Shown: in pieces, positions 21,502-32,829 of the stretch | Position numbering within the stretch: position 1 is the stretch's first letter | Layout of the letters: each line of letters begins with the position of its first letter | From: Paguma larvata | Lineage: Eukaryota > Chordata > Mammalia > Carnivora > Viverridae | NCBI GenBank assembly: GCA_030068075.1 | Contig: CM057841.1 | Location: forward strand, 36,435,030-36,499,029 | Length of the DNA stretch: 64,000 nt | Direction: 5' to 3' | The notes under the pieces: model-generated | Database searches by the model: none | Told to the model about the DNA's origin: nothing | What the model saw: only the letters and a program-made list of their open reading frames with translations | Program-made: the position numbers and the translations under genes

Positions 21502-22654
21502 ACAATGTGTGTGTTCTATTTTACATCTTTTTTATCAATTCATCAGTCGATGGACATTTGGGCTCTTTCCATACTTATGCTATTGTCGATAGCGTTGCTA
21601 TAAACATCGGGGTAGATGGGACCCTTTGAATCAGTGCTCCTGTATGCTTTGGATAAATACCTAGTAGTGCATTTGTGGAATTGTAGGGTAGTTATATTTT
21701 TAATTTTTTGAGGAAGCTTCATCCTGTTTTCCAAAATGGCTGCACCAGTTTGCATTCCCACCAACAGTTCAAAAGGGTTCCCCTTTCTCCACATCCTTGC
21801 CAACATCTGCATTTGCCTCAATTGTTAATTTTAGCCATTCTGAGAGGTGTGAGGTGGTATCTAATTGTAGTTTTGATTTGTATTTTCCTGATGATGAGTG
21901 ATGTTAAGCATATTTTCATGGGTTTGTTAGCCATCTGGATGTCTTCTTTGGAAAAGTATCTATTCATGTCTTCTATTTCTTCACTGGATTATTTGTTTTT
22001 GTTTTTTTGGGTGTTATGTCATTTGCAAATATCTTCTCCCATTCTATCGGTTGGCTTTTAGTTTTGCTGATTGTTTCCCTTGCTGTACAGAAGCTTTTTA
22101 TCTTGATGAGGTCCCAGTAGTTCATTTTTGCTTTTGTTTCCCTTGCCTCCGGAAACATGTTGAGTAAGAAGTTGCTGTGGCCAAGGTCAAAGAAGTTGTT
22201 GCCTGTTTTCTCCTGTAGGATTTTGATGGTTTCCTGTCTTAGGTTTAGGTCTATTCATCTATTTTAGGTTTATTTTTTTGTATGGTGTAAGAACTTAGTC
22301 CAGGTTCATTCTTCTGCATGTCGCTGTCCAGTTTTCCCAACACCATTTGTCTTTTTTCCATTGGATATTCTTTCCTACTTTCTCAGTGATTAGTTGGCCA
22401 TACCTATGTGGGTCCATTTTTGGGTTCTCTATTCTGTTCCATTGATCTGAGTGTGTGTTTTTGTGCCAGTCTCATACTGTCTTGATGATTACTGTTTTGT
22501 AATACGGCTTACAGTCTGGAATTGTGATGCCTCCTGCTTTGGTTTTCTTTTTTAGGATTGTTTTGGCTGTTCAGGATATTTTCTGATTCCATACAAATTT
22601 TAGGATTTTTTATTCTACCTCTGTGGAGAATGCTGTGTTATTTTGATAGGGATT
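21058..22654 (-). mobile_element. L1 LINE, 5'-truncated, minus strand
   Basis: Read on the minus strand this is the ORF2 C-terminal region and 3' end of a carnivore L1: it ends with the ACACCCAGTGCTCATTCC region and includes the CACTTAGCATAATACACTC and CCAACACCATTTGTC blocks. The coding frame is broken by stops and shifts and by a (GT)n run at 21461-21499. It is 5'-truncated at about 22654 and interrupts a MER5A element, with short CCCAGG matches at both junctions. Confidence 0.85.
21461..21499. repeat. (GT)n microsatellite within L1 ORF2
   Basis: About 39 bp of GT. On the L1 sense strand it is a CA repeat, which translates as a His-Thr run just before the YYSVMKKNE-like ORF2 motif. Confidence 0.95.
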
Positions 22655-22705
22655 GCCCAGGTGATTTTAATATGCACCCAAAGTTAAGAATTTACTGCTT
22701 TAGAC
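22655..22705 (+). mobile_element. MER5A-like hAT relic, right end
   Basis: CCCAGGTGATTTTAATATGC, then CCAAAGTTAAGAATTTACTG matches the MER5A right terminus. Confidence 0.65.
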
Positions 22706-22924
22706 AGAAAATGATTTCTCTAGTTCTTTATTTTACTTTCCTCAATTACATTACTTGCCAAGTTCTCCAGGTATTTGAATTTTTCAGACATGGTCTTAAA
22801 GGAGGTAATGGGGAGTGGTCAATCAGAATGGAAACAGAAACATTAGGAACAAGTCCAAGGGAAAGTTGTAGTCATTGGAATGAGGGTGATGGCAACAGAA
22901 TAAAAAAGGAAGTATATCTCGATG

Positions 22925-23045
22925 CAATGAAGTGAAAAGTGCCCTAGACTTGCAATCCAGTCACAGATCCATCACTACTTAGCCGAGTGACCTCGGGAGA
23001 TTTTTCCATTCTTCAATTAGCCTTTATTTTTAAAATGCAATATAA
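22925..23045 (+). mobile_element. MIR relic
   Basis: CTTAGCCGAGTGACCTCGGG, then CATTCTTCAATTAGCC and TTTTTAAAATGCAATA follow MIR core order. Confidence 0.55.
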
Positions 23046-23047
23046 AG

Positions 23048-23740
23048 ATGTATTAGTTTCCTGTGGCTGCTATAACAAATTACTACAAACTTAGTGCTAA
23101 AAACCACGTACAGTTTTTGTGGGTGGAAATCCAAAATCAGTATCACTGGGCCAGAATCAAGGTATCAGAGAAGTTGTACTTCCCCCTGAAAGCTCTGCTC
23201 TGTCTCTTACCTCTTCCAGCTTAATTGACTTGTAGACATTTCCTTCCACTGTATGCCTCTGAGTTCACATTGCCTTTTCTCTGTGTTTGTATCCTCTCTT
23301 CTTTCGTCTGCGTGATCTCCCCCTTCTTCTATCTTATAAGAATACTTTCGATAACATTTTAGGCCCATGTGATAATTTAGGTTAATTTCCTCTGAAGGCC
23401 ATAAGTTCCATCACGTCTGCAAAGACACCCGCCCCCTTTTAAAATTAAGATAACATTTATAAGTCCCAGGGATTAAGATATGGGTATTTTTTTAATGTTT
23501 ATTTATTTTTGAGAGACAGAGAGACAGAGCATGAGCAGGGGAGGGGCAGAGAGAGAGGGAGACACAGAATCTGATGCAGGCTCCAGGCTCTGGGCTCTCA
23601 GCACAGAGCCCAACATAGGGCTCGAACCCATGACCTGTGAGATCATGACCTGAGCTGAATTCAGATGCTTAACCGATGGAACCACCCTGGTGCCAAGATA
23701 TGGGTATTTTTGAAGACAGAGGACTTTTTAGCCTTTCACA
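23048..23740 (-). mobile_element. MLT1-type MaLR LTR, split by a SINE
   Basis: Reverse-strand order: GTATTAGTTTCCTGTGGCTG, CTATAACAAATTACTACAAA, CTTATAAGAATACTTTCG, AGGCCCATGTGATAATTTAG, GTCTGCAAAGACACC, then TAAGTCCCAGGGATTAAG before the SINE. Confidence 0.8.
23491..23694 (-). mobile_element. Felid CAN SINE inside the MLT1-type LTR
   Basis: Reverse-strand copy with TTTATTTATTTTTGAGAG tail and a CACCCTGGTGCC head. TSD AAGATATGGGTATTTTT at 23474-23490 and from 23695. Confidence 0.95.
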
Positions 23741-23744
23741 AAAA

Positions 23745-24032
23745 GGATTAAATTGAAGAGGATTAGAGTTTTATTTACTGTTTTCCTCAAAGACCTTCAA
23801 GGATTGCTTTGGAGATTACTAGAAACAAGTGGAAATCAGTCTTTAATTGCCATTGCTTCAATATCCCGTTTGCGATGGTTAATTTTATATGTCGACTTAA
23901 CTGGCCATGGGGTACCCAGATTTGGGTGTGTCTGTGAGAGGGTATTTCTGGATGGCATTAGCATTTGAGTCAGGGGATTATACAGTAAAGTAAAATGATA
24001 TTCCAATGTTTCCATTGCTTGTAGGCATCATC
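23745..24032. other. Unassigned stretch
   Basis: No repeat or gene recognised. Confidence 0.4.
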
Positions 24033-24033
24033 A

Positions 24034-24112
24034 GTGTGTGTGTGTGTGTGTGTGTGTGTGTTGTATGTATTTGTATATGGATAGATGGTGAGAGAGAGAG
24101 AGAGAGAGAGAG
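24034..24112. repeat. (GT)n and (GA)n microsatellites
   Basis: A GT run at 24034-24061 is followed, after a short spacer, by a GA run at about 24088-24112. Confidence 0.9.
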
Positions 24113-24350
24113 ATAGTTGTAGATGTATAGATAGATTGATACTATGTTTTATCATCCTCCTCCTTTCATTTAATTATTTGTTTAGTTTACCTGGGTATAA
24201 AAATCAACTGAAGGAGTTCACCTGATTTGTTATAACTCATGATCACCAATGTTAAGATTCAAACACAGATTTCTGATTCCTAAACCTGCTTGTACTTTCC
24301 ACCAAAGCGAAGGTTGATATGGGATATACTAAACTAAGTAGATTTGGAGA

Positions 24351-24537
24351 TTTTTTTTTTTTTAAAGAGAATATGAACAGGGATTGAGGGGCAGAGGGCA
24401 AGAGGTAGAGAATCTTAAGCAGGCTCCATGCTCATCATGAAGCCTGATGCAGGGCTCAATCCCACCACCCTGGGATCATGACCTGAACTGAAATCAAGAG
24501 TTGGATGCTTCACTGACGGAGCCGCCCAGGTGCCCCC
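24351..24537 (-). mobile_element. CAN SINE, older subtype
   Basis: Reverse-strand copy with poly-T tail, CTTAAGCAGGCTCCATGCTC middle and GCCGCCCAGGTGCCCC head. Confidence 0.9.
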
Positions 24538-24544
24538 AGAGATA

Positions 24545-25605
24545 TTCTTTTATGGAAGCCAAAGTCCCTTTCTGGGGAAGAAACTTGCTGATTTTAAATT
24601 GTTATAAAACAAAGGACTGTTTGTGGTTATTAATCATAACAAGGACACAAGAGCTGAGTTCAAAGTCCAATTCCAATTCCATATTGTAAACCTTACTGTG
24701 AGCATTAACTTCTGTCATCAGTAAATGTTTATTTTTTTCATATTGCCATTTTTTTTTTCTACTCAAAGTCATATTTTTTACATTTGTTCTTTTGGCCTTT
24801 TCAAAAGTATCTGCTTCTAGGGCAAATTTACCCCAAGGCAAGTGGTGATAATAACTACTCTTGTGGTCACAATGTTTTAAAAATAGAGGAATATTTGCTT
24901 CGTGCTTTTGATAACCACATTTGCTACCTGTGCCTGGGGTTATTCTGACTCATAGAGAAAGGAAGTAGTATTTAACCAGCAGGACTAAAGATGTCACTAT
25001 TTTGCCACTCTTCCTCCCACATATCAAAACGGGAAGTGAGAGGAAAGATGAACAATTGTAGAAAGGCAAGGAACACCATTCTGGAGGAAGAAAGTACGTG
25101 TTCCACAATGTTTCCAGTTAACATCCACACAACAGACATGAGCGCCTTGCGGAGTTTCTGCCACACGAGTTTCTGGAAGGTTTTGACAGTATCAGAGGCC
25201 AAAGAAAAATTGCTTTCCTGCGGGAACCCTTCTAAAAGGAGCTCTTCAAAATGAACCTGTTTACCACTTTTCCACTAACTAGTCATTGAGTGCTAAATAG
25301 CTTTAAATGCTGATGGGACAGAAAATTCCAGCCTGAGATGGAAAGGTCTCTCAGATTCCTCAGAGAGGACAGGCACCAGGTGTTCCTCAGGAACAGCTCT
25401 CCTTACGTTTTATTGAGTGAATTGCAGCGATGCTCAGAACTTCCGGTGCAGGAAGGCAAGGGAGATGATGTAGCTTATCTTCCTAGATCATCAGTTTATG
25501 GTCTCAGCCTGTTGATTGTAATGGTAGATGTTAAGAGTAAAATAATATTGATATTCATTAGTCATTATACTAAAATTTTATAAAGATTTCATCAATTGAC
25601 TTTCT
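24545..25605. other. Unassigned stretch, small frames only
   Basis: The part from 24972 to 25254 has overlapping frames of 76 (minus) and 87 (plus) codons with no recognisable domain. Without splice or conservation data I do not call a gene. Confidence 0.4.
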
Positions 25606-25609
25606 GGAA

Positions 25610-25725
25610 TTGTCTCAGGGTACCATTATCATTTCTACGTAAAGAGATGGAGAAACAGAGATCGGTAGCTTAGCTCAGGTTATACCAAGTAATAGTGAAG
25701 GCAAAACAAAGCCTAATTCTGTCTC
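25610..25725 (-). mobile_element. MIR relic
   Basis: AGAGATGGAGAAACAGAGA, AGCTTAGCTCAGGTTATACC and AAGTAATAGTGAAGGC follow the reverse MIR core. Confidence 0.6.
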
Positions 25726-25729
25726 ACTC

Positions 25730-26145
25730 TTCTTCTGGAAGACAAAGAACATAAGAAAATAGCCTTGTACATTTCATAAAGAATCATTATCAAGTTTCCA
25801 CTCTATTGTGTCTTTATTGTTGCTGTTACTTGATTTAGATATAAATAGTTTTGAATTTATTTCTTTGGATTTTTTTGACATACTTTTTTTTTTTCTTTTA
25901 GTCCCCTTCCCCAAAAGCTACAACATTGGACAGATTCTTCTGGGCCTTCCAGAAATGTCTTAAGCATATACAAGCATATACGTCAGTAACTATTTTTACA
26001 CAAATGGAAACATATTGTACATACTTCTTAAGTGATTTCCCAAAGGTTCCACAACTTAATATGAGATGGAGTGGAGACTTCCAGTCAGGAAAACCTAACA
26101 CTCAAGCCTGTGTCTTTAGTTACTATGTGAGCCTATTATAAATAG
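25730..26145. other. Unassigned stretch
   Basis: Open frames of about 70 codons on both strands overlap each other and carry no known motif. Confidence 0.4.
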
Positions 26146-26149
26146 AAGT

Positions 26150-26335
26150 CAAAGGAAAGAATATCTTCCATGTGATCCTCATAATAATTGTGTCCAAGTA
26201 ACTATGGTTCCCCCCACTCCCCGCCATCTGTAAATGAAGAATTTGAGGCTTATCCTGGGGAAATAAACTCCTCAGTTTATACGGTCAGTATGTAGTGAAT
26301 CTGGACTACAGACACACGTCTACGTGGACTCAAAT
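26150..26335 (-). mobile_element. MIR relic
   Basis: TGTGATCCTCATAATAATTG, CATCTGTAAATGAAGAATT, TGAGGCTTATCC and GTCAGTATGTAGTGAATC occur in reverse MIR order. Confidence 0.65.
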
Positions 26336-26339
26336 GCGA

Positions 26340-27145
26340 CTGTCTGTGACATTCTATTTCCGACTGCAAAGAAGAAAAAAATATATATATATATTTATAT
26401 TATTTTATGTCTGCCTTCCTCCATCAAACAAAAACAAAAAAAAGAATAAACACCCTCTCTTCCTCACAAACCCAACTTGCTTTGACTAAGGGTCTTAAAA
26501 TAGAAAACAAATTGATATTTGTAGTTTTTCTAGTAAATCTCAGTGTTTGTTGCTATAATATTTAGTAGCAAATTCTGTTATTTTCTCCATCATATCCCTT
26601 ATTGATGCTAAAGAGACAAGATGGGAATGACAAACCACCTCGAGTACCTCTCCAAGCAATATATATCTTGAAGATTATAGACTAAGCTATATACAAAATC
26701 AATCTATTTTTTTTCAGCATTGCTCCACGGATTTGGCTTTTCTTGTAGAGATATTAATTGGGCCAAAGGGGCTCTGAGAAAGTGCTTTAGTGGGACTTAA
26801 AATCTATCAGCGAATATTTATTGAGTGCCTACTTTGTAACATATTGCCTTGTGAAAGTCTTGCAAAATTCTTCCTGCACTGCTGCATTATTTGTATATAT
26901 TACAGAGAGGGGTGATGGGAAGAGATTAAACTGAGAAATTTGCTTTTTTATTCTATCCACCATGGTCTCCATAGAGTTCAGGATTAATGACTTCGAGAGT
27001 GTGGTTCTGTTGCTTGATAGAAAGAAAGAAGAGAAGCAATCCACAGGGAAGGGATATTAACAGGAATGTTAAAAAAATGGAGACTAAAATAATCTTGAAA
27101 TAAGAGTGTAGGAAACATTTACTATGTGCCTTCTACCATCTCTTT
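26340..27145. other. Unassigned stretch with a small L2-like fragment
   Basis: An (AT)n run at 26376-26395. At about 26808-26860, AATATTTATTGAGTGCCTAC resembles the terminal part of a reverse L2. Nothing else recognised. Confidence 0.4.
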
Positions 27146-27149
27146 CCTT

Positions 27150-27552
27150 CATATAATTATCCACATTCTTCTGTGTCCATCCCATGCTGTTGGGTAGAAC
27201 TTCAGGCCTGAGCGTGTGACCAGTCCAGGCATATCGGATACCCAAATTTTGCTGGTCATAGAAATTGAGTCAGTGATTGGTATACACATATTGGTATGTT
27301 GGTGATTGGTAGCCCAAGCCAACAAAATACAGTGAAACTCATGGCTTTTGAATGAACTAGTAGAAAAAGAATCTCCTTTCTGAGAAGTTCTTCTACCTGG
27401 GAATTCTAATTTGAATTTGAAGATATTGTTTCTGCAGTCATCTTAATACCATTTATACCTGAAAATGAAGTCAACACAAGGAAGAGAGGAGAATGAACCA
27501 AATGTGGACATAGAGCAGTTCCTAATACCATGATCCTGAATGTAGTACCTTG
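27150..27552 (+). repeat. Possible ancient interspersed repeat, family not named
   Basis: GGCCTGAGCGTGTGACCAG, then AAAATGAAGTCAACACAAGG and a GAGAGGAGAATGAACC block resemble a recurrent mammalian repeat. A comparable order (GGGCATGTGACACACTTGG, then ACGAAGCCAACAAAGATG) occurs at 53455-53640. I cannot name the family. Confidence 0.35.
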
Positions 27553-27564
27553 ACCCTGAGCTTT

Positions 27565-27767
27565 CTGGCACACCTGGGTGGCTCAGTTGGTTGTGTCCAA
27601 CTTTGGCTCAGGTCATGATCTCATGGTTCGTGGGTTTAAGCTTTGCGTCAGGCTCTTGCTGATAGCCCAGATTCGGATTATGTGTCTCCCTTTCTCTCTG
27701 TCACCCACGCCCCTGCTTATGCTCTGTCTCTCAAAAATAAATACACATTAAAAAAAAAAAACAAAAA
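27565..27767 (+). mobile_element. Felid CAN SINE
   Basis: Head ACACCTGGGTGGCTCAGTTG, tail AAAAATAAATACACATTAAA. TSD ACCCTGAGCTTT (27553-27564) and ACCCTGAACTTT (from 27768). Confidence 0.95.
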
Positions 27768-27784
27768 ACCCTGAACTTTTTAAC

Positions 27785-29005
27785 CCTGACGGGAGTACTT
27801 TCATTTGTTTGTTTGTTTATTTTGCCTTATTTAATCTAGTTTAGGTTGATTTTCTCTCAATTGGGACTAATAGAAAAGTGTTTTATAGAGAGAATGAAAA
27901 TCCAACAAAAAGGTAACAAACCTAGACCAGTTCCAGGCAGGTTCCAAAGATGGTCTGTTTCAGACTTGCATTGTAAAAGAAGAAGGAAAGTAGAAGTCAG
28001 GGAGAGCAAGTGCCTCCAGGAAACATCCTACAATTAAAAACACCCCAATTCATGAACCTTTAAGGAACAGGAAAGAAATAGACCCTCAGGTACTCTGTTG
28101 GGATCTTAAGCAAGGGCTTAGGTGAGGCATACAACTAAGATAAATTAGAAGTGGCAGGTATTTACAAGTTAATGTCACAAATATTTCCAGTCCTGCTAAC
28201 ACCGTGATATTTATTAGTGATTCCGTGTTGTTTCCAGAAGAGAGGGATTATTGAGTCTTAGAGGCAAGAAATGCTGGATATTTCTTCAGAAGAAAGATCA
28301 TGGTGAGACCATGGAATGGTTTCACGTATACAAGAAACTGAATGGTGATAAAATGACATGCATAAAAAAATAAAGGGGGGGTGTGTTTTCATATCTATAG
28401 ACTCGAAGGGAAGGGAGAAGAATGAGTAAGAAAGGTTCTTTGAGGTTGCATCTATATGGGAAGGTAGCCAGTATAAATTTGCTGGTGGATTGATTTTATC
28501 CTGAATGCTTGATACTCAACTCAGGCTTCTCCATGTTGATTTGCTAAAATTTCTCTTTCAATTTTACCCCAATTTTACTCCTAGTCTATTTCGCTAGCAA
28601 ATGCTTCGTAGAGATATCATTCTTTTTTACATTTGCCCATAATTTAGACTTAGTTCCTTCCTCACATAGAAGTCCAGAACACAGAGGCAGACATGAGCAT
28701 GCTCATGCATCACATGGGAGTTTTTGGAAATTCTTATAGAGAGTTAATCTAGGTTGGTATTATATCCCAGTTTTCCTGGGACAATCCTGGTTTAATTCTG
28801 TAGTCCTTCACATTTGTTGCAGTTTGCAAAATAAACAACTCATATCCTGGATTTAAGTCCATTTTATTTAGATTTCAAGGAGCTGAAATCTAAAGTCTGA
28901 ATTCTAAAACTTAAAAATCTCACATACAAAGTATTTGTATTTAACAGAGTGCCTAGTGCATAGCAATTTCTTGACAATAATAGTGGTGTGTAATATTCAA
29001 TCACT
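27785..29005. other. Repeat-poor stretch, no gene recognised
   Basis: No known repeat or domain-bearing frame seen. A homopolymer G run (8 G) lies near 28374-28381. Confidence 0.4.
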
Positions 29006-29009
29006 CAAA

Positions 29010-29090
29010 TTCCCCAAGTTTCCAACTCTTCATTTGTTAGATGGGAATAATAATGCAACTGACCTTTTAGAATTTGGTAAGTTCTCCAAG
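29010..29090 (+). mobile_element. Possible MIR fragment
   Basis: CAACTCTTCATTTGTTAGAT then GGGAATAATAATGCAACTGA resembles the MIR core; short and diverged. Confidence 0.4.
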
Positions 29091-29104
29091 GACAGTTGCC
29101 CACT

Positions 29105-29420
29105 CAGTTATTTATTGACTGACATGTTCACTCCGTCACTCACTGATACATTCACTCTCTCATTCTCTTTTCACCAATTCGAACAATTAGCAAGAGGCTA
29201 CTCCATGCTTGAGAGAATGCTCGGGTCTAGGGAGAAAAAGGTTAATCCAAATGGGTCTTGCTTTCAAGCAACTCATGGTGTAAAGGGAAGGGAGGGGAGT
29301 GAAGTAAATTGAAATGTGCAGTACACCAAATTTGCAGAACAGATGATAAAAGAAATAATAGCATTGATTCCAAGATAAATTAAATATGTTTGGACAAAAG
29401 TCAATATCAATATCAAGGAC
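29105..29420 (-). mobile_element. L2 LINE 3' end, reverse
   Basis: Diverged reverse L2 terminus: TCACTCACTGATACATTCAC, CAAGAGGCTACTCCATGCTT, TCTTGCTTTCAAGCAACTCA then TGGTGTAAAGGG, matching the order 'tail, body, CATGGAGCTTACAGTCTAG'. Confidence 0.5.
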
Positions 29421-29424
29421 AAGA

Positions 29425-30260
29425 ACACATATGTCACGGATAATTTATTTTTCTTTTATAATTTAACCACAGCTTTCGGTGAGTCTCTACTTTCCAGGAA
29501 AAGGATATACTTGCAGGGCTCAATAATGTATTTCCAAAGAAGTAATGGGTATAATCATTTATTGTTTTCTGAACTCTTGAAAACAAATATGATACGGTTA
29601 TGTCAAAGGTGGCATTGCTTCTGATTCTGATATGAGCCAATATTCCCTGGACTTTATTTTATGCCATTACTAAAGACAGATGATAATAAAAATAGAAGGT
29701 GTTTCAACCCCAATTTTTCTAGATTAGCCACTTGTATACATCACACACTTGTGCGCATGCACACACACAGTTTACACACACATGTTCACACACACAAATA
29801 ACCAAGGTAATTTAAGGTTGCGATCATGGGATAATGGTATATCTGGGTTTAATCAATTGTTAGCTCATGGAGATTAGAAAAACAACATCTATAAGACTGC
29901 ATTTCTTAATCTTTTAAGTGAGCATATGAATATATTTCTTGAAAAAACCTTGTATGTATATATGTGTGTGTGCATGCATGCATGTGTGTGTCGGGTGATA
30001 CTCTATAATTGGGAATTCTTACATAAGGTGAACATTTTGACTTTTTCTTTTTTAATAGAGAAGTAGAGATTGCAGAGATACTGTGGCATGGATATAGGCC
30101 AAATCTAAACCTTTTTTGGTCCTGGTACTATATCAAATTTGGTTTATCAAAGAGATCACTAAAGATTAATGACATGGCCTATGTATTTAACTTTCTGTTA
30201 AGAGAGCAAGATAAGGAAATGATTATTAACATGATATCCAGAAATCCAGTGTTTTAAAAG
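29425..30260. other. Unassigned stretch with CA/GT-rich patches
   Basis: CA-rich patch at 29758-29800 and GT/GCAT-rich patch at 29953-29992. No gene recognised. Confidence 0.4.
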
Positions 30261-30269
30261 AATCTGTGC

Positions 30270-30640
30270 CTTGACTTCTGGCCTTGGCTTCTGCTCCATC
30301 CCCTTCTTCCTGTCCCCTTCCCTCTTCCATTCTCTTCACAAATTGCTTCATACCTTTTCCTCTTGGTTGTAATTTCCCTCACCTGGAATGGTCTTCATAT
30401 CTTATTCTATTGAGATAAATTCAAACCTTCTATGTTCGTATGAGATGTTACTGAAACATTATTGCTTCTATGAAGCCTCCCGTTAATCTCCAGGAAGGGA
30501 CAGTACGGTTTTTTACCCATAGTGTACCTGATAACTGCCTCTTCAGTAGTTCATAGTTTACAACAGTGCTTCTGGGGCCTTCTATTTCCTGCTTAATGGC
30601 GAACGTATGAAGGCTAGTGAAAGTTTCTTGAAGCTGACTC
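30270..30640 (+). mobile_element. L2 LINE 3' region
   Basis: CCCTCACCTGGAATGGTCTT, then AAATTCAAACCTTCTATG and TTCTATGAAGCCTCCCGTTA match the L2 order 'CTGCCTGGAACG...CTCAGGGAAGCCTTCCCTGA'. Confidence 0.6.
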
Positions 30641-30644
30641 TCCA

Positions 30645-31115
30645 CTCTTCAAAATCTAATGTCCTTCAAATTTATTCTATCAAAATTTTTAACCATTTTT
30701 ATTCTGAAGTCAGCACAGCACATTCAAAAGTCTTGATTAATGAAAGTTGGTGAATGGGTCACCATGTATTTATAAAGCATATGTTGAAAGTGTAGTGATG
30801 TTATCATTATATCTACTATTGCTCATTAAACTCAAGATCCCATTAATTATAAGATGAACTATGACTTTACACACCAATATAAAGAAATATACTGCCAAAT
30901 ATACTCTTACACTGTGCTTTCTTAATACTTAGAATAAATTTTGTAACTATGGAAATCTTTTGTAGACCTTTGTAATTTGTGTGTGTGGAGGGGAGGTTGT
31001 GGTATGAAACACACTAGAATTAGGATATTTATAAAGTACCCAATACTTTATACTTGTAAATTATAGTTGTACTGTTTGTTAACTATCTAAAATTTAAGTA
31101 AAATAAAATCTAAAA
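30645..31115. other. Unassigned AT-rich stretch
   Basis: No repeat or gene recognised. Confidence 0.4.
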
Positions 31116-31117
31116 AT

Positions 31118-32825
31118 TTTTTTTCAAAGTTTATCTATGTTGTGGCACATATCAGTACTTTATTCCTTTTTATTACTGAATAATATTCTATTCTATATAC
31201 ATATCATAATTTCTTATTCAGTCTGTTGGTTAATGGATATTTGGGTTGTTTTTACATTTTGGCTATTGTGAATAGTGCTGCTAAAATTGTGTATACAGCT
31301 ATTTGAGCACTTGTTTTTAGTTCTTTGAGGATATGAATGGAATTTCTGAGGCAAATGGTAGTTTTATGTTCAACTTTTTGAAGAGCAGTGAAATGATTTT
31401 CATCTTTGGTTACATCATTTTAGATTCCACCAGCAATGTAAAAGGGTTCAAATTGTGTCGCATTCATGCCAATACTTATTTATTCTTCAATTATAATCAT
31501 CCTAGTGGGTGTGACTTGATATCTTATTGTGGATTCAATTTGCATTTCCCCAGTGACTAATGATATTAAACATATTTTCATGTGGTTGCTAACCATTTTT
31601 GTATCTTCTTTGGAGAAACCGGTTTTCAAATCTTATGCTCATTTTAAAATTCTGTTGTGTTTTAGTTGTTGTTGTTATGGAGCCTTAAGTGTTCTTAAAA
31701 TATTCTAGATTATGTACTCTTATTAGATACGTGATTTGCCAACATTTCTCCCATTCTACAGGTTGTCTTTAATTTCTTGATAATGTTTTTTGAAACATGA
31801 ATATTTTAAATTTAATGAAGTACTCTTCACCTATTTTTTGTTGTTGTTCCTCATGTTTTTGGTGTCCTACTAATAATCCATTCCCAGAATCTAAGATGTA
31901 CCACTAGGTTTTCTTCTAAGAACTTTACAGCTTTATATTTATTTTTGTTGATTCATCTAGCGTTGTTATTTGTATATAATGTGAGGTAAGGGCCCAACTT
32001 TATTCTTCTGCTTATGGATACTCAGTTACTCCAGCACCGTTTGTTGAAGAGACTTTTCTTTCCTCATTGAATGGTCTTGGCATCCTTGTTGAAATCAGTT
32101 TTCCATAGTCTATTGGTTTATGTCTGGACTTTAAATTATTTTCTCTTGGTTTATATGTCTGTCCTCATGCCAGCACCACACTATTTTGATTGCAATAGTT
32201 TTGTAGTAAGTTGTAAAATTGAGAAGAGTGAGTCTTCCACTCCGATCTCCTTTTCAATGTTATTAAGGACTCTCTCGTAATTCCACATGAATCTGAGGAT
32301 TAGCTTTAACATAGCTGCAAAAGAACAAAGTGTTTGTGTTTGGGGGTGCACTGAAATTGAGATAGAGATTGTATTGAATCATTGGATGACTTTAGGTAGT
32401 ATTCCAACTTAACAGTAGTATGTCTTTCAATTCATAAACATGGAATATCTTTTTTATTATTAAGATCTTAATTTCTTTCAGGACTGTTTTATGGGTTTCA
32501 GTATACAAGATTCTCACCTCCTAGGTTAAATATATTCCTCAGTATTTTATATTTTTGGGTGTTATTGTAAACAGAACTGCTTTCTTAATTTCCTTTTCAG
32601 TATAGAAGCACAACTGGCTTCTGCTTGATGATTTTGTATCCTTTAACTTTGCTGAATTCATATGAAATTTCTATATATAAGATTCTGTCAACTGCAAATT
32701 AAGATAGTTTTACCTGCTCTTCTCCAATTTAAATGCCTTTTTTCTTTTTCTCATCTAATGGTTCTACCTAGAACTTCCAGCACAGTGTTGAATGGTGGTA
32801 GCAAATTGATCTTACTGGAAGATGT
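31118..32825 (-). mobile_element. Old L1 LINE fragment (L1M type), minus strand
   Basis: The plus strand reads as the reverse complement of L1 ORF2: TTGGCTATTGTGAATAGTGC, ATTCCACCAGCAATGTAAAA, TCTCCCATTCTACAGGTTGT, CAGCACCGTTTGTTGAAGAG, CCAGCACCACACTATTTTGA and AACTTTGCTGAATTCATATG appear in the right order. It starts inside ORF2 and lacks the L1 3' end. The frame is thoroughly broken. Confidence 0.8.
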
Positions 32826-32829
32826 CATG

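Noticed and set aside
21305..22158. A cellular gene with several minus-strand exon-like frames
   Set aside because: The frames are broken pieces of L1 ORF2.
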